NCBI RefSeq assembly: GCF_042678945.1
Contig: NZ_JBHTLM010000019.1
Span: 1-64,000 of the forward strand
DNA length: 64,000 nt
DNA from: Fontibacillus puldeungensis
GTDB lineage: Bacteria > Bacillota > Bacilli > Paenibacillales > Paenibacillaceae
Reading direction: 5' to 3'
Shown one piece after another: positions 1-8,434 of this stretch. The notes below the pieces were generated by a model. It had not been told where the DNA came from. It made no database searches and saw only the letters and a program-made list of their open reading frames with translations. The first letter of the stretch is position 1, and each line of letters starts with the position of its first letter. A program made the translations under genes and the position numbers.

Positions 1-127
1 ACGTGTTACTCACCCGTCCGCCGCTAAGCATCTAGAGTGCAAGCACTCTATCAGCTCCGCTCGACTTGCATGTATTAGGCACGCCGCCAGCGTTCGTCCT
101 GAGCCAGGATCAAACTCTCCAATAAAG
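1..127 (-). rRNA. rrs: 16S ribosomal RNA, 5' end (partial)
   Basis: Read on the minus strand, the segment begins with the universal bacterial 16S start (GAGTTTGATCCTGGCTCAG) and continues through the GACGAACGCTGGCGGC helix and the first variable region to the GGCGGACGGGTGAGTAAC helix, where it leaves the window. The variable-region loop resembles Paenibacillus 16S. Only about the first 120 nt are present. The exact mature 5' end is estimated from the usual position upstream of GAGAGTTTGATC. Confidence 0.97.
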
Positions 128-493
128 TTTTGATGCTTTATTTTAGAGCGATTAGCTCATTTCGTTACTGACGAGAATTTAATTCTCATTTAATACTCAC
201 TCGTTGTTCAGTTTTCAAAGATCAACTTCGTTTTCGTTCATCACCGCGTTTCAGCGGCAACTTAAATAATATAACACATTCAAAATCAGATAGCAAGCAT
301 TTTTTTAAGAGGTATAAAATTTGTTTTTCGAAGCTATCTGCCCCGCTCAAATAATAACTCTGAAGTACTATCGAGGGACATTTAATATACCACATAACCT
401 TTTTCTCCTCAAGCTAGATCGTGAAATAAGTTGTGGGAAAATAGAGGAAAAAATAATAGAAAGGCGAGGGAGCACGCTTCCCCCGCCTTAATT
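128..493 (-). promoter_or_regulatory. rRNA operon leader and promoter region
   Basis: This stretch without a gene separates safA from the 16S gene. On the minus strand it holds a strong sigma-A type promoter, TTGCTA (296-291), 17-nt spacer, TATATT (273-268), so transcription should start near 260. The leader contains GATCTTTGAAAACTGAAC, the antitermination-type (boxA-proximal) sequence common in Firmicute rRNA leaders. The region near 456-492 is the safA terminator, listed separately. I see no coding sequence here. Confidence 0.8.
456..492 (-). terminator. terminator after safA
   Basis: On the minus strand an 11-bp stem (AAGGCGGGGGA with TCCCTCGCCTT, one G-U pair) is followed by a T-rich tract. 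It lies directly after the safA stop codon and insulates it from the rRNA promoter. Confidence 0.75.
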
Positions 494-2458
494 TTAATCA
501 TTAATCCACGGATTGCTGCGTCCCACGGCTTTTTCTTTTGTGCCTCCATGACGTTCTTTTTTGCTAGAAGCTTCTAAAGTAGCCTTGGTTTGCTTTTTAC
601 TACGACCCTTCTTTTCAGGCTCATTCGCAGAAATTTTAACGTCCTTAGTGTCTTGCGGATATGTCTCTATTATGCCGGGATCTACAGACTCCACAGAGAT
701 TTCAGCGGTTCCTTCTCCTTTAAGATCTCGTTCGAGGTATCCCTTCATATTTTCTAATCCACCAATTTCGCCCTTTGCTGCTTCTGGCATCATAGGTAGT
801 TCCGGTGTCATGAGTCCGCCAACCGCCATTGCTGGCCCCGGGACTGAAGGAGCTTGCGGGTAGGCAAACGGAGCCCCGTAAGATGACATAGGGGAACTGT
901 AGCTTGGATGATAATCATAACCTGGATGCTGCCAACTCATTTCCTGTGGAAATGGGGCGTTTCCATACATCTCAGGGAAAGCATGCGCTGGCTGAGAGGC
1001 TGTATAAGGCTGGTGACCATAATGTGGATAAGCTGCATTTTCCATGGGGTTCATCATCCCCCCCATTTCAGGCATTTGATAGGCCGGTGAAGCTGATATT
1101 CCAGGGTATTCTGAAGCCATGGATCCTAGATACATCATCGCTTGTTCATGATGGGGCTCTGGAAAATCGTAATATGATGATACTTTTTCAGCAGGGACTT
1201 GATATTGATAAAATAGATGCTGGCTTTCGGGTTGTTGGTATGGGTAAGGAGCTGGGCCCGAACACCCGCAAGGAGAAGAAGGGTATTCCATCGCCGGAAG
1301 TATTGCCGGTGGTTGCTCCACTTGATAATACTGCGGATAGGGCAGATTTGGGTACTCCGGCTGTGGAAGACTTGGGAGTTCCTCGTATTTTGCCGGTTCG
1401 TGCATCATAGGTCCTACATTCATCGGCTCATACATCATCGAATCATAGGTAGGGTCAGACTTCATCGATTCATGTTTCATCGGTTCATACATCATTGGTT
1501 CATACATCATTGGTTCGTATTTCATGGGTTCATGCTTCATCGGCTCATACATCATTGGCTCGTATTTCATGGGTTCATGCTTCATCGGCTCATACATCAT
1601 TGGCTCGTATTTCATGGGTTCATATTTCATGGGTTCATACTTCATCGGTTCAACCTTAGGTGGCTCAACCTTTATCGGCTCGTATTTAACCGGTTCGGTT
1701 TTCACTGGCTCATACGGAGTTGGTTGAATATTGATCGGCTGAAGCTTCGTCGACTCATATTGAATTTGCTCAACCTCAATTTTGATTTCTACTGGGAGTT
1801 CTATATGGACTGGCTCCTGATTAGGCGGTTGAACATTGACTGGCTCTTGTTTTGGCGGCATCACCTGCACTGCCTCCTGCTTAGGTGCTTCCATGGGAGC
1901 TGGCTGTGGTGCTGGAACCTCCGTAGGCATTTCCATCGTTGGTTTCTTTTTAAGCGGCTTAGGTTGAATCCCTTCAGCCATAACATTGCCCGGTTCGTTC
2001 ATTTGTGCACCGGCTATCGGCGCTGTGTTCTTCTTCTTTACTACCTGCGATTCAGCCTCTATGATGCTGCTGTGACCTGCATGCGGATTCGTTATAGCTG
2101 GAGTCCCTGGAGTGTCTCCAGAGCCCGCTGGGATGTTAACAATATCCCCGACTTTCAGTTGGTTCGGATCGGCCAATTGAGGATTGGCCGCAATGAGAGA
2201 CTGGAGCGGAAGGCCCCAAGCCTTGGAAAGCTTCCACAGCGTGTCTCCCTGCTTTACAACGTGTTTGTAAGTATTTGCTTGCTCTCCGCCTCCGCCTACT
2301 GGGACAGCAACGGCTGGAATCTTCACTTTTTCGCCAATGGTCAGTTGATCCAGGTTTGTAATTTGCGGGTTAGCATCAACAATCTTCTGCAGAGGCACGT
2401 TATACTTTTTTGACAATTCAAACAAAGTATCGCCCTTTTTCACAATATGAATTTTCAC
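494..2458 (-). CDS. safA: SafA-like spore coat/morphogenesis protein with two LysM domains
   Basis: Two N-terminal LysM domains (about residues 3-48 and 64-110, each with the KKGDTL/KQGDTLW start and a KIP/NIP end) should bind cortex peptidoglycan. The rest is low-complexity and rich in Pro, Met, Tyr and Glu. From about residue 249 to 349 it consists of pentapeptides of the form xEPMx, some nearly identical at DNA level. The C-terminal part is Tyr/Pro/Met-rich and then turns basic. This matches SafA, the B. subtilis protein that links the SpoVID-based coat layer to the cortex; safA lies close to obg-pheB-pheA there too. The start is GTG, 10 nt after AGGAGG. At 654 residues it is much longer than B. 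subtilis SafA (about 390) because of the repeats and tail. The SafA assignment rests on domains, composition and position. Confidence 0.75.
   Translation of the reverse strand: MKIHIVKKGDTLFELSKKYNVPLQKIVDANPQITNLDQLTIGEKVKIPAVAVPVGGGGEQANTYKHVVKQGDTLWKLSKAWGLPLQSLIAANPQLADPNQLKVGDIVNIPAGSGDTPGTPAITNPHAGHSSIIEAESQVVKKKNTAPIAGAQMNEPGNVMAEGIQPKPLKKKPTMEMPTEVPAPQPAPMEAPKQEAVQVMPPKQEPVNVQPPNQEPVHIELPVEIKIEVEQIQYESTKLQPINIQPTPYEPVKTEPVKYEPIKVEPPKVEPMKYEPMKYEPMKYEPMMYEPMKHEPMKYEPMMYEPMKHEPMKYEPMMYEPMMYEPMKHESMKSDPTYDSMMYEPMNVGPMMHEPAKYEELPSLPQPEYPNLPYPQYYQVEQPPAILPAMEYPSSPCGCSGPAPYPYQQPESQHLFYQYQVPAEKVSSYYDFPEPHHEQAMMYLGSMASEYPGISASPAYQMPEMGGMMNPMENAAYPHYGHQPYTASQPAHAFPEMYGNAPFPQEMSWQHPGYDYHPSYSSPMSSYGAPFAYPQAPSVPGPAMAVGGLMTPELPMMPEAAKGEIGGLENMKGYLERDLKGEGTAEISVESVDPGIIETYPQDTKDVKISANEPEKKGRSKKQTKATLEASSKKERHGGTKEKAVGRSNPWIND
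1411..1710 (-). repeat. tandem 15-bp/45-bp coding repeat inside safA
   Basis: About 20 pentapeptide units are encoded here. A 45-bp higher-order unit (three pentapeptides, MKHEP-MKYEP-MMYEP type) is repeated almost without change at 1535-1579 and 1580-1624, with a partial copy just before. The near identity of the DNA, including silent positions, points to recent slippage expansion. Confidence 0.85.
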
Positions 2459-2562
2459 GCGTTAAAGACCTCCTAGGTATCTTCTCCGGAACGCGATTGT
2501 TTCGCCCGGGGCCCATTTATTACATCCTATGCAGACGCCTAGGTTTTTGACATCCATTACAA

Positions 2563-2602
2563 ATAAAAAATCCTATCCCCCATAACGGGAAATAGGATTG
2601 TA
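2563..2602 (-). terminator. terminator after ilvE
   Basis: The minus strand reads ATCCTATTTCCC, a short loop, GGGGATAGGAT, then TTTTTT. This classic intrinsic terminator closes the pheB-hom-thrC-thrB-pheA-ilvE operon. Confidence 0.85.
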
Positions 2603-2619
2603 ATTACTTTAGCTGGCAA

Positions 2620-3498
2620 CTACCACACTTTTAAGCCGTCTTGCTCTACGATCGACCGGAATTCCTCAAGCAGCTTCAAGGTTACGGGCCCAGCATGTCC
2701 TTCACCGATCACACGGCCGTCCACCTCACGCACAGCGATGACCTCCGCCGCCGTTCCAGTAAGGAACACTTCGTCAGCAACGTAAACATCATGCAAAGTG
2801 AACGGTTGTTCTTTAAATTTATAGCCTTTTTTCTCGCATATTTCGATGATCGCCTCGCGGGTGATGCCCTCCAAAGCTCCTAAGTAGCATGGTGGAGTCA
2901 CAATAATGCCGTTCTTAACGATAAAAATATTGTCGCCAGAGCCTTCCGTAACATAGCCTTGAGAGTTCAGCATAATCGCTTCACCCGCCCCGGAAAGGTT
3001 GGACTGAATTTTCACCAAAATATTGTTCAAATAGTTGAGCGATTTGATCTTCGGATTAAGTGCATCCGGAATGTTTCTGCGGGTCGAGACGGACACGGTT
3101 TTTAACCCCGTTTTGTAAGCTTCCTCGGAGTATATTGCCAACTGCTCGACGATAATGACAACGGATGCTTTCGGACAGCGATTAGGATCAAGGCCCAAAT
3201 TGCCCGCCCCCCGGGATACAACCAAGCGAATATATCCATTGCGCAGCTCGTTGCGGCGCAGTGTTTCTACTAAGGCGTCCTGCATTTCTTGATAGGTCAG
3301 CGGAATTTCAAGCATAATCGATTTTGCCGAATCATATAAGCGGTCCAAATGCTGTTTGCATTTAAAAATATTACCGTTATAGATGCGAATACCTTCGAAT
3401 ATACCGTCACCGTACAAAAAGCCATGATCATAAACGGATACTTTAGCTTCCTCTTTCGTTACATACTGCCCATCTAAGTAAATCCATTGCTGTGACAT
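2620..3498 (-). CDS. ilvE: branched-chain amino acid aminotransferase (class IV)
   Basis: This PLP enzyme of 292 residues transfers amino groups between glutamate and the 2-oxo acids of leucine, isoleucine and valine. It has the fold-type IV landmarks: YDHGFLYGDGIFEG near the N-terminus, Lys152 in IKSLNYLNN as the likely PLP Schiff-base lysine, and the TEGSGDNIF and EGITRE motifs. Length is typical for the family. D-amino-acid transaminase and 4-amino-4-deoxychorismate lyase share this fold, but the KSLNYLNN context fits IlvE. It starts 9 nt after the pheA stop and is the last gene of the operon, with a strong terminator behind it. Confidence 0.88.
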   Translation of the reverse strand: MSQQWIYLDGQYVTKEEAKVSVYDHGFLYGDGIFEGIRIYNGNIFKCKQHLDRLYDSAKSIMLEIPLTYQEMQDALVETLRRNELRNGYIRLVVSRGAGNLGLDPNRCPKASVVIIVEQLAIYSEEAYKTGLKTVSVSTRRNIPDALNPKIKSLNYLNNILVKIQSNLSGAGEAIMLNSQGYVTEGSGDNIFIVKNGIIVTPPCYLGALEGITREAIIEICEKKGYKFKEQPFTLHDVYVADEVFLTGTAAEVIAVREVDGRVIGEGHAGPVTLKLLEEFRSIVEQDGLKVW

Positions 3499-3507
3499 TA
3501 GTTTTTT

Positions 3508-4401
3508 TTACACCTCCGCTTTTAGTTCTCCAAAAGAGTAGCTGGGATAACTACCTAGCACGCGTACTTGACACCCTAAAGCTTCAATCTCTCCGATCGC
3601 TGAGCCAAGCAGCACCGAGTCCAGTGAATCGAGCACATCCATGATGAAATAATAGCTTCCGAGCTTTTTCTTCGTAGGACGCGACTCAATACGCGATAAG
3701 TTCAGTTTGCGCCACGCAAACGCAGACAATACCTGATGCAGCGCCCCCGGAAAATCCTCCGGTAACGTCACCAAGAGACTCGTTTTGTTCTGAGCAGCTG
3801 TTTCTGGCAGCTTTATAGGCTCCCGACCGATCAGTGCGAAACGGGTGTAGTTGTTGTCATGGTCAGTTACCTTGGCGGCTAACACATCCAGCCCATGCCG
3901 TTTTGCACCAAGTGCAGTGCCAATAGCTGTCCAGCCTTGACCTGGGTGCTGCTTAACCAGTTCTATCGCCTCGGACGTGCTGCCCGTATGTTCAAGCTCT
4001 GCGCCTGGCATCCGAGAACGAATGAACTGTAGACATTGCGCCATGGCTACGGGATGAGAAAGCACTTTGATCACTTTAGAATAGTCTATATCGCCTTCCA
4101 GGGAAGAGTCTGAGCTAAATTCCTCGTACCGGCCGATTATATTTTGAACAGACGGATATACCCATTCCACTTGAATAGGGAGCTCTACCTCATGAACCAG
4201 CCAATCCATATGGAGACTTACCGAGCCTTCGATCGTATTCTCCATTGGAATTACACTATAGTTGCTTTTTCCACTGGCCGTTGCCAGAAAAACATCGGAT
4301 ATTTGCTTAAAATGAAGCAATTCAACCGGCTCCGCCCCTAACAGGTGCAGCACCGCCTCATGGGATACTGTTCCTTCCGGCAGCAATGCGATACGTTTCA
4401 T
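3508..4401 (-). CDS. pheA: prephenate dehydratase
   Basis: It converts prephenate to phenylpyruvate, the committed step to phenylalanine. The N-terminal periplasmic-binding-like catalytic region (about residues 1-190) carries the TRFALIG motif containing the catalytic threonine. The C-terminal ACT domain (about 205-285) carries ESRP, the motif for feedback binding of phenylalanine. At 297 residues it is the monofunctional Gram-positive form without chorismate mutase. In B. subtilis pheA directly follows pheB; here hom-thrC-thrB lie between them. The gap to upstream thrB is 3 nt, so translation is probably coupled. Confidence 0.93.
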   Translation of the reverse strand: MKRIALLPEGTVSHEAVLHLLGAEPVELLHFKQISDVFLATASGKSNYSVIPMENTIEGSVSLHMDWLVHEVELPIQVEWVYPSVQNIIGRYEEFSSDSSLEGDIDYSKVIKVLSHPVAMAQCLQFIRSRMPGAELEHTGSTSEAIELVKQHPGQGWTAIGTALGAKRHGLDVLAAKVTDHDNNYTRFALIGREPIKLPETAAQNKTSLLVTLPEDFPGALHQVLSAFAWRKLNLSRIESRPTKKKLGSYYFIMDVLDSLDSVLLGSAIGEIEALGCQVRVLGSYPSYSFGELKAEV

Positions 4402-4404
4402 GAA

Positions 4405-5367
4405 CTAAAATTCCCCTTTGATATTTTCCAGAAATGATACATCTTTCTCCATAGTAAGCTCCATCGCGCCGGAAGTGCAAGGTTTAAGCCATATTGTCTT
4501 GGCAGCAATCCCCTGCTCCTTCAGAACTCCTAAGAGAAAAGACTCCAGTTCCCCCTCTTTTTGGCGGCGGCGGTCCACCAGCGCAAGCACGGTTGGTCCC
4601 GCACCGCTAAGCGCGGCTCCTAGTGCGCCATGCTCGGCGGCCTCCTCCAAAATCCGGGACAGCCCCGGAACCAGCGCCGCCCGGTACGGATGGTGAATCC
4701 GGTCCCGCATCGCGGACGAGATAAGGTCAAGCCGGTTAGCGACAAAAGCAGCCGTCAGCAGTGAAACATGACTGACGTTATACACCGCATCGGACAGGCT
4801 GATTTGGGTCGGCAGCGCCTCGCGTGCCTTGGAGGTCGATAATTGGAAATCCGGAATAGCGACCAATACATCCAGATCAGCAGGCGGATCTATGCGCAAA
4901 TACTCGGCGTGACTGCCGTCCCAGATCGCCGTGATCAAACCGCCAAAGAGGGAAGCGCCAACATTGTCCGGATGATGCTCGATGGCTGTTGCCATATCGA
5001 ACAGCTTCCCCCGGTCAAAGGGCGAACCGATCAGCAGGTTCGCGGCAAACAGCGCCCCGACGATCGCCGAAGCGCTGCTGCCAAGCCCCCTGGTCAGCGG
5101 AATGTCCGAATACATGGAAATCTCCAGTTCAGGCAAGGCTACTCCGGCTTCGGCGAAAACCATCTGGGCTACTGTATAGACCAGATTGCTTTTATCTTCC
5201 GGAAGTCCCGCCATATCTTGACCATGTAGATGAAACACTGTAGATTCCGCTGGTTTCATTTCAATGTAAAAATACAGAGAAAGCGCCATACCGAGGGTAT
5301 CGAATCCGGGCCCTAGGTTGGCCGTACTTGCCGGTACCTTGACCCGGACACCATCTTGACGAATCAT
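4405..5367 (-). CDS. thrB: homoserine kinase
   Basis: A GHMP-family kinase of 320 residues that phosphorylates homoserine with ATP to O-phosphohomoserine for threonine synthesis. It shows the N-terminal PASTANLGPGFD motif, the phosphate-binding loop PLTRGLGSSASA, and the C-terminal GAALSGAGPTVLAL motif. The start overlaps the thrC stop by 4 nt (ATGA), so it is translationally coupled. It is the expected partner of thrC and hom in the same operon. Confidence 0.95.
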   Translation of the reverse strand: MIRQDGVRVKVPASTANLGPGFDTLGMALSLYFYIEMKPAESTVFHLHGQDMAGLPEDKSNLVYTVAQMVFAEAGVALPELEISMYSDIPLTRGLGSSASAIVGALFAANLLIGSPFDRGKLFDMATAIEHHPDNVGASLFGGLITAIWDGSHAEYLRIDPPADLDVLVAIPDFQLSTSKAREALPTQISLSDAVYNVSHVSLLTAAFVANRLDLISSAMRDRIHHPYRAALVPGLSRILEEAAEHGALGAALSGAGPTVLALVDRRRQKEGELESFLLGVLKEQGIAAKTIWLKPCTSGAMELTMEKDVSFLENIKGEF

Positions 5368-6434
5368 GCCTGCTCTCCTTGAAGCTTGGCGATCGCCGCC
5401 ATAACGGCCTCTTCGGTGTCCTGAACAACGAGCGGCTCGCCTCCGATGCTTTTAATGGCAATATTCGGATCCTTCAAGCCGTGGCCAGTTAATACGCAAA
5501 CGACCGTCTCCCCGCCTTTGAAATAGCCTTCGCGTTTTAGCTTGTAAACACCTGCTACAGAAGCCGCTGAAGCCGGTTCGGCAAAAATGCCTTCACGCCC
5601 GGCAATCGTGCGATAAGCCTCTAAGATTTCGTCATCTGTTACGTAATTGATTTGACCGCCCGATTCTTCAGCAGCGGCCACGGCTGTTTTCCAGCTTGCC
5701 GGATTTCCGATTCTAATCGCTGTAGCAATCGTCTCAGGCTCCAAGATTGGCTCGCCTTTGACGATTGCCATAGCCCCCTCAGCCTCAAACCCAACCATTC
5801 TCGGCAGAGAGTTTGATTTTCCACGTTCGTAATATTCTTTGAACCCTTTCCAATAAGCAGAGATGTTTCCAGCATTACCGACTGGGATAGCCAGTACATC
5901 AGGGGCTTTCCCCAACTGGTCACAAACCTCAAAAGCAGCCGTCTTCTGGCCTTCAATGCGGTAAGGGTTGACGGAATTGACCAGTGTGATTGGATGTTTC
6001 GCTGTAATTTCGCGGACGATTTCAAGCGCCCGGTCGAAATTCCCTTCAATCGCAATGACTTTCGCCCCATAAATCATAGCTTGTGCCAGCTTGCCCAAAG
6101 CGATATTGTTGTTCGGGATCAAGACGATACAGTCAATACCAGCGCGTGCAGCATAAGCTGCGGCTGCAGCCGAAGTATTGCCGGTCGATGCGCACATAAT
6201 CGTATGGCTGCCTTCTTCAATGGCCTTGGCTACAGCCATCACCATGCCGCGGTCCTTAAAAGAACCGGTTGGATTTAAACCCTCGTATTTAAAATACAGA
6301 TCAAGCCCCAGCTCATTCGATAAGTTTTCCGCACGGACAAGCGGAGTGTTTCCCTCTTGTAATGTAAGCTTCGGTGTCTTCTCTGTTACAGGCAAATATT
6401 GTTTGTAAGTTTCCAGCAAACCCAAGTATCTCAT
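5364..6434 (-). CDS. thrC: threonine synthase
   Basis: This PLP enzyme turns O-phosphohomoserine into threonine. It is the short (356-residue) fold-type II form typical of Bacilli. The PLP lysine lies in NPTGSFKDRGM, and the glycine-rich phosphate loop is IPVGNAGN. I chose the ATG of MRYLGLLE because AAAGGAG sits 8 nt upstream; a longer in-frame extension of 15 residues has no ribosome-binding site. It lies between hom and thrB, giving the three consecutive steps from aspartate semialdehyde to threonine. Confidence 0.94.
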   Translation of the reverse strand: MRYLGLLETYKQYLPVTEKTPKLTLQEGNTPLVRAENLSNELGLDLYFKYEGLNPTGSFKDRGMVMAVAKAIEEGSHTIMCASTGNTSAAAAAYAARAGIDCIVLIPNNNIALGKLAQAMIYGAKVIAIEGNFDRALEIVREITAKHPITLVNSVNPYRIEGQKTAAFEVCDQLGKAPDVLAIPVGNAGNISAYWKGFKEYYERGKSNSLPRMVGFEAEGAMAIVKGEPILEPETIATAIRIGNPASWKTAVAAAEESGGQINYVTDDEILEAYRTIAGREGIFAEPASAASVAGVYKLKREGYFKGGETVVCVLTGHGLKDPNIAIKSIGGEPLVVQDTEEAVMAAIAKLQGEQA

Positions 6435-6504
6435 ACGATGAACTCCTTTATTGGTTAATAATAGCGTTTTGAATAGCAAATGTATTTATATTGACAGTAG
6501 CCAC

Positions 6505-7791
6505 TTATCCTTCAACACGGTACACGCTTTTGATCCGGTGAATAACATCAAGCGTTTCAAAGTAGTTTAGCACTTTTTCCATGCTTGCCTTGCTGGCGCT
6601 ATGGGTGACGATCATAATCTCAGCACCCGGCACATTCGTGTTCGGCGACTGAACGACCGATTCCAGGCTGACTTCAAACTCGGCAAATGCCTGAGTAATT
6701 TGTGCAAGCACACCTGCTCTGTCATCTACGTGAAGGAGCAAGAAGTTTTTATAAAAAATCTGTTCATCGGTCTTAAGCTTCTTAGGCTTATATGGAACAA
6801 TCGCCTTCAGACCATTGACGCCAAGCCGCAGGTTTTTAACGACTGCGATTAAATCAGCGACTACGGATGTTGCCGTAGGCATCTCCCCGGCGCCTGCTCC
6901 GTAGAACATTGTTTCCCCAACAGCTTCGCCAAACACGTAAACCGCATTATAAACACCGTTAACCGCTGCGATCGGATGCGTTTTCTTAACCATCGTAGGC
7001 TGAACGGTAATGCTGAACTCCTCTTCTTGGCATTCGGCAATTCCGAGCAGCTTCATTTCATAGCCGAGTCTCTTCGCGTACAAAATGTCCTCTTTGGATA
7101 CATTGGATATCCCGCGCACCTGAACATCGCTAAGTTCAACATTGGTCCGGAACCCCAACGTTCCGAGGATCGCCATTTTTCTCGCTGCATCCAGGCCCTC
7201 TACATCGGAAGTTGGATCGGATTCCGCATATCCAAGCTGCTGGGCTTCCTTCAATACGTCTTCATAGGAGGCGCCCTCTTGACTCATTTTGCTCAAAATG
7301 TAGTTGGTGGTGCCGTTTACGATGCCCATAATCTTCACGATCCGATCGGACGAGAAGCCTTCAATCAACGTACGAATGATCGGAATTCCGCCGGCAACGC
7401 TAGCTTCGTAAAAAACATCGCATTGGTTCTCCATCGCTTTTGCCAAAACTTGCGAGCCGTACAGCGCCATCAGGTCCTTGTTTGCTGTGACGATATGCTT
7501 TCCGCGCTCTAACGCTTCTAAAATGTAGGCCTTTGTCTGCTCAACACCACCCATCACCTCAACGATGACATCGATTTCCGGGTCACGGATCACTTCCCAC
7601 GGATCCTCCGTCAGCTTGCTGGGATCAACTGTGAGCGTACGGGTTTTATGCATATTTTTGACCGCAATTTTCTCAATCACAATCGGAGAACCTACCTGAC
7701 TACTCAGGTCTTCCTGATGTCCTTCCAAAATTCGCACGACTCCGGTACCTACAGTACCTAATCCGAGCAAACCAACTCTAACAGGTTTCAC
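6505..7791 (-). CDS. hom: homoserine dehydrogenase
   Basis: It reduces aspartate semialdehyde to homoserine with NAD(P)H. The N-terminal Rossmann motif is GLLGLGTVGTGV. The central catalytic region contains GGIPIIRTL and the substrate motif YAESDPTSDVEG. A C-terminal ACT domain (starting around HVDDRAGVLAQI) suggests feedback control by threonine. Length (428 residues) is normal for the monofunctional enzyme. The start is taken as GTG, 7 nt after GGAGGGG, rather than the TTG one codon upstream. It follows pheB and precedes thrC. Confidence 0.95.
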   Translation of the reverse strand: MKPVRVGLLGLGTVGTGVVRILEGHQEDLSSQVGSPIVIEKIAVKNMHKTRTLTVDPSKLTEDPWEVIRDPEIDVIVEVMGGVEQTKAYILEALERGKHIVTANKDLMALYGSQVLAKAMENQCDVFYEASVAGGIPIIRTLIEGFSSDRIVKIMGIVNGTTNYILSKMSQEGASYEDVLKEAQQLGYAESDPTSDVEGLDAARKMAILGTLGFRTNVELSDVQVRGISNVSKEDILYAKRLGYEMKLLGIAECQEEEFSITVQPTMVKKTHPIAAVNGVYNAVYVFGEAVGETMFYGAGAGEMPTATSVVADLIAVVKNLRLGVNGLKAIVPYKPKKLKTDEQIFYKNFLLLHVDDRAGVLAQITQAFAEFEVSLESVVQSPNTNVPGAEIMIVTHSASKASMEKVLNYFETLDVIHRIKSVYRVEG

Positions 7792-7841
7792 CAACTATCC
7801 CCTCCATTTATCTATATAAGCCTTTCCCCAGACTTCAGCAT

Positions 7842-8279
7842 CTACCCCTGACCGACGATTTGTGTTCTTCTTACGCCGGATACTCCCTGAAGGGACTGCA
7901 GCATAACATCCAACTCTTCGGTTAGGCGCGAGGTTTCCACAGAGATCACCACATTGGCCCTCCCCTGCAGCGGAATACTTTGATTAATCGTAAGTACGTT
8001 TCCACCGGAGCTGGCGATGAGCGTAAGCACCTTTGATAACATACCGGACCGGTGCTCCAGATCGAACGAAATGGTTACGATGCTTTCCCGTTCAATTTGG
8101 TTTAAATGATGGATTCCGTCTTTATATTTATAGAATGCACTCCGGCTAATCCCCACTTGAGCGACAGCCTCGTGAACAGTCTTCACTTCACCTGACGCAA
8201 GCAGCTGCTTAACCTGAAGTGTTTTAACAACGGCTTCGGGTAAAATATCCTCACGAACCAAATAATAATGCTCCTTCAC
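7842..8279 (-). CDS. pheB: ACT domain protein PheB
   Basis: A protein of 145 residues with an N-terminal helical segment containing a helix-turn-helix-like stretch (VHEAVAQVGISRSAFYKYKD) and a C-terminal ACT domain (about residues 68-140). ACT domains bind amino acids, so a regulatory role in aromatic or threonine metabolism is likely. B. subtilis PheB was once called chorismate mutase, but this family has no known catalytic site for that. The start is GTG with AAGGAGAGG upstream, which gives the family's usual length; an in-frame extension of 45 residues looks spurious. It is the first gene of the operon and has its own promoter. Confidence 0.88.
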   Translation of the reverse strand: MKEHYYLVREDILPEAVVKTLQVKQLLASGEVKTVHEAVAQVGISRSAFYKYKDGIHHLNQIERESIVTISFDLEHRSGMLSKVLTLIASSGGNVLTINQSIPLQGRANVVISVETSRLTEELDVMLQSLQGVSGVRRTQIVGQG

Positions 8280-8321
8280 AAACGTCCTCTCCTTAGAGAC
8301 TTTTGTTTTTATATAGTGGAC

Positions 8322-8350
8322 ATTATAACGGAAAGCAGCATATCCGGCAA
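8322..8350 (-). promoter_or_regulatory. promoter of the pheB-hom-thr-pheA-ilvE operon
   Basis: On the minus strand TTGCCG (8350-8345), 17-nt spacer, TATAAT (8327-8322). It lies between the obg terminator and pheB and leaves a leader of about 35 nt, too short for a T-box or attenuator. Confidence 0.7.
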
Positions 8351-8403
8351 TGCTTTTCCTAATACGAAGCTGCGGATTTTTCAAGTTGAAGTTCCCGATA
8401 TAG

Positions 8404-8428
8404 AAAAAAAGCACCTTACGGTGCTTTC
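8404..8428 (-). terminator. terminator after obg
   Basis: Minus strand AAAGCACC-GTAA-GGTGCTTTTTTT, a compact intrinsic terminator just after the obg stop. It separates obg from the amino-acid operon. Confidence 0.88.
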
Positions 8429-8434
8429 ATCGTT

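Noticed and set aside
1217..2413. Long plus-strand open frame of 398 codons opposite safA
   Set aside because: It mirrors the repetitive, stop-poor safA coding strand. It is rich in Trp, His and Arg, has no ribosome-binding site, and no family resemblance.
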